A stretch of 5,118 nucleotides of DNA from JBBRLG01 sp038231495 (GTDB taxonomy: Bacteria > Planctomycetota > Planctomycetia > Gemmatales > Gemmataceae), in contig JBBRLG010000539.1 in NCBI GenBank assembly GCA_038231495.1, forward strand, positions 1-5,118, given 5' to 3'. Both the position numbers and the translations under genes were made by a program. Position 1 is the first letter of the stretch. Each line of letters opens with the position of its first letter. Below, piece by piece: positions 3,699 through 5,118 of this stretch. The notes under the pieces were generated by a model, which was not told the origin of the DNA, searched no databases, and saw nothing but the letters and a program-made list of their open reading frames with translations.

Positions 3699-5003
3699 AT
3701 GTTCCTGCCGTCGCGCCGCGCGTTCCTCGGCACCTCACTCGCCGGCCTGGCCTCGGGCCAGCTTATCCGGGCCGCCGCGCCCGCCGACACACCCGCCCCC
3801 AAAGTCCGCGACAAACCGGCTTTTCAGCCGAACACGCTGTTCCTCACCTGGCAGCGCGACCCGACCACGACCATGACCGTCCAGTGGATCGCCGCCACCG
3901 GCGAAACCGCCGACACGAAGGTTTCCTACGCGCCGCTCAAGTCCGACACCTGGTACCTGCCGAACAAGGCCGACACCTGGCTGACCGAGCCGACGGCCGC
4001 CAAGCCTTACCCGCTCACGGACCTGAAAGTCTTCCGCGCGGAACTGACCGGCCTGACGCCCGGTGCCGACTACCAATTCCGCATCGGCAAATCGTCGCCG
4101 ACCTACCGCTTCCGCACCATGCCGGCCAAGGCGACCGACACCATTCATTTCGTCTCCGGCGGCGACTGCGGCGTCAACGCGCACGCGGCGGCCAACAATG
4201 CTCAGGCGGCCAAGCAAGACCCGCTGTTCACGCTCATCGGCGGCGACCTGGGTTACGACGACGGCCGGTCGGTCGAGATTAGCCTCGCGTTCCTGCGCAA
4301 TTACAACAAGAACATGGTCGGGCGCGACGGTCGGCTGATTCCACTGGTCGCCTGCATCGGCAACCACGAGGTGGCCGGCGGCTACAACAAGCCGCGCGCC
4401 AAGGCGCCGTTCTTTTACAGCCTCTTCGACGGCCTGTACCCGGAGACGGGTTACAACACGCTGGACTTCGGCGACTACCTTAGCCTGGTGTTGCTCGACA
4501 CCAACCACACCAGCCCGATCGACGGCGATCAGGCCGCGTGGCTGGACAAGACGCTCAAGGCGCGGGCCGACCACCCCAACGTTTTCGTGGTCAACCACGT
4601 GCCGGCATACCCGTCGTTCCGCAAGGCCGAGGGTGCGGAAGGCAAGGCGGGCACCGGCGAGGGCAACCGCAAGCACTGGGTGCCGTTGTTCGAGAAGTAC
4701 CGGGTGCCGGTCGTGCTGGAGCACCACGACCACACGTTCAAGCGGACCAAGCCGCTGCTAGAAGGCCGCGGCCACGACAACGGCGTGTTGTACCTCGGCG
4801 ACGGTTCCTGGGGCCGGTTGCGGTCGCCGCAGTCGCCCGAAAAGTTGGACTACCTGGCCGCGACGAGCCGGGACTACCACCTGTCGTTGCACCGCCTGCA
4901 GGGGGAAGAGCGTTTCCACCTGGCGCTGGACGAGAACGGCCGGGTCATGGACGTGGCGCGCACCGGCCAGCGGAAGGCCGGCGTGGTGCGTGTCAGCGAT
5001 TAG
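3699..5003 (+). CDS. Tat-exported purple-acid-phosphatase-like metallophosphoesterase, 434 aa
   Basis: This is a phosphomonoesterase-type enzyme with a two-metal centre, predicted to act outside the cytoplasm. Residues 1-25 form a Tat signal (SRRAFLGTSLAGLASG, twin Arg at 6-7), so the protein is probably exported folded. Residues about 40-142 form a fibronectin-III/purple-acid-phosphatase N-terminal domain (TLFLTWQRD, TMTVQWIA, ELTGLTPGADYQFRIG, YRFRTMP). The catalytic domain follows with all metal motifs: GGDCG (D156), GGDLGYDD (D183, Y186), GNHE (N222), VVNH (H300) and EHHDH (H343, H345). The GDxxY tyrosine is typical of purple acid phosphatases. The last motif has His where most relatives have Gly in GHxH. 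The start is the ATG at 3699 with GGAG (3687-3690) eight bases upstream; the longer in-frame extension begins inside palindromic element 2 and is rejected. Codons are strongly GC-ending, unlike the genes before it. The natural substrate cannot be told. Confidence 0.92.
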   Translation: MFLPSRRAFLGTSLAGLASGQLIRAAAPADTPAPKVRDKPAFQPNTLFLTWQRDPTTTMTVQWIAATGETADTKVSYAPLKSDTWYLPNKADTWLTEPTAAKPYPLTDLKVFRAELTGLTPGADYQFRIGKSSPTYRFRTMPAKATDTIHFVSGGDCGVNAHAAANNAQAAKQDPLFTLIGGDLGYDDGRSVEISLAFLRNYNKNMVGRDGRLIPLVACIGNHEVAGGYNKPRAKAPFFYSLFDGLYPETGYNTLDFGDYLSLVLLDTNHTSPIDGDQAAWLDKTLKARADHPNVFVVNHVPAYPSFRKAEGAEGKAGTGEGNRKHWVPLFEKYRVPVVLEHHDHTFKRTKPLLEGRGHDNGVLYLGDGSWGRLRSPQSPEKLDYLAATSRDYHLSLHRLQGEERFHLALDENGRVMDVARTGQRKAGVVRVSD

Positions 5004-5118
5004 CAGGGTCGGGTATTGGGCCATTCGGCATTTTGGGTAAGAAAGGCAAGCCGCCAAAGGGAATAACCGCCTCAAATATTTGGTGGGGGCAGCCCGGCGG
5101 TGTTTTGGGAAACGGGCC
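5004..5118. other. 115-base non-coding tail at right edge
   Basis: I see no gene, repeat arm or intrinsic terminator. The only weak pairing is GCCCG (5092-5096) with CGGGC (5113-5117), without a T-run. One plus-strand frame stays open to the edge but has no start with a ribosome-binding site. Confidence 0.4.

Noticed and set aside
3735..4733. 332-codon minus-strand open frame
   Set aside because: It lies fully antisense to the metallophosphoesterase, whose frame has all catalytic motifs. The reverse frame is Val/Arg/Gly-rich without any domain, a usual artefact of high GC3 DNA.
1..5118. CRISPR array, tRNA or rRNA genes, insertion-sequence transposase
   Set aside because: No regularly spaced direct repeats, no cloverleaf-like sequence, no rRNA motifs and no transposase frame were seen.

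Overview
The window most likely comes from a planctomycete of the Gemmataceae type. I infer this from the style of the integrase N-terminus, the small secreted 'W-x-G / DGTF' protein, the toxin-antitoxin pair, the Tat-exported purple-acid-phosphatase-like enzyme and the dispersed palindromic repeats. There is no rRNA or other marker gene to confirm it.

Layout. (i) Bases 1-1784, minus strand: a tyrosine site-specific recombinase (420 aa) is followed at short spacing by a 90-aa protein of unknown function and then by the first 63 codons of a KptA/Tpt1-type RNA 2'-phosphotransferase, which runs off the left edge. The three look like one transcription unit. (ii) Bases 1785-2191: a 407-base gene-free divergent region with two inverted repeats near the integrase start and one complete roughly 94-bp palindromic element. 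(iii) Bases 2192-3461, plus strand: a small exported protein, then a promoter-led toxin-antitoxin operon in which a BrnT-like toxin overlaps an XRE-family antitoxin by 4 bases. (iv) Bases 3441-3530: a second complete palindromic element (90 bp), whose left arm encodes the last six residues and stop codon of the antitoxin. (v) Bases 3699-5003: a Tat-exported metallophosphoesterase with a fibronectin-III-like N-terminal domain. It is visibly richer in GC than the genes before it and looks like ordinary chromosomal DNA. (vi) Bases 5004-5118: nothing recognised.

The main observation is the pair of palindromic elements. Both have the same geometry: outer AAC...GTT, 9 unpaired-type bases on each side, a CACCTG...CAGGTG stem, one bulged A at the same place, then a centre that differs in sequence but still pairs. 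A third, solitary left arm lies at 2655-2674. Conserved ends, a variable self-complementary middle, an extrahelical base at a fixed position, a stop codon inside the arm, a toxin-antitoxin passenger and a divergent tyrosine recombinase together resemble the intI/attC layout of integrons. However, the recombinase is not recognisably IntI and the GTT boxes do not fit the attC consensus. The window could be an integron-like cassette system that uses a different recombinase, or an ordinary integrase beside dispersed REP/MITE-like palindromes. The sequence alone cannot decide between these.
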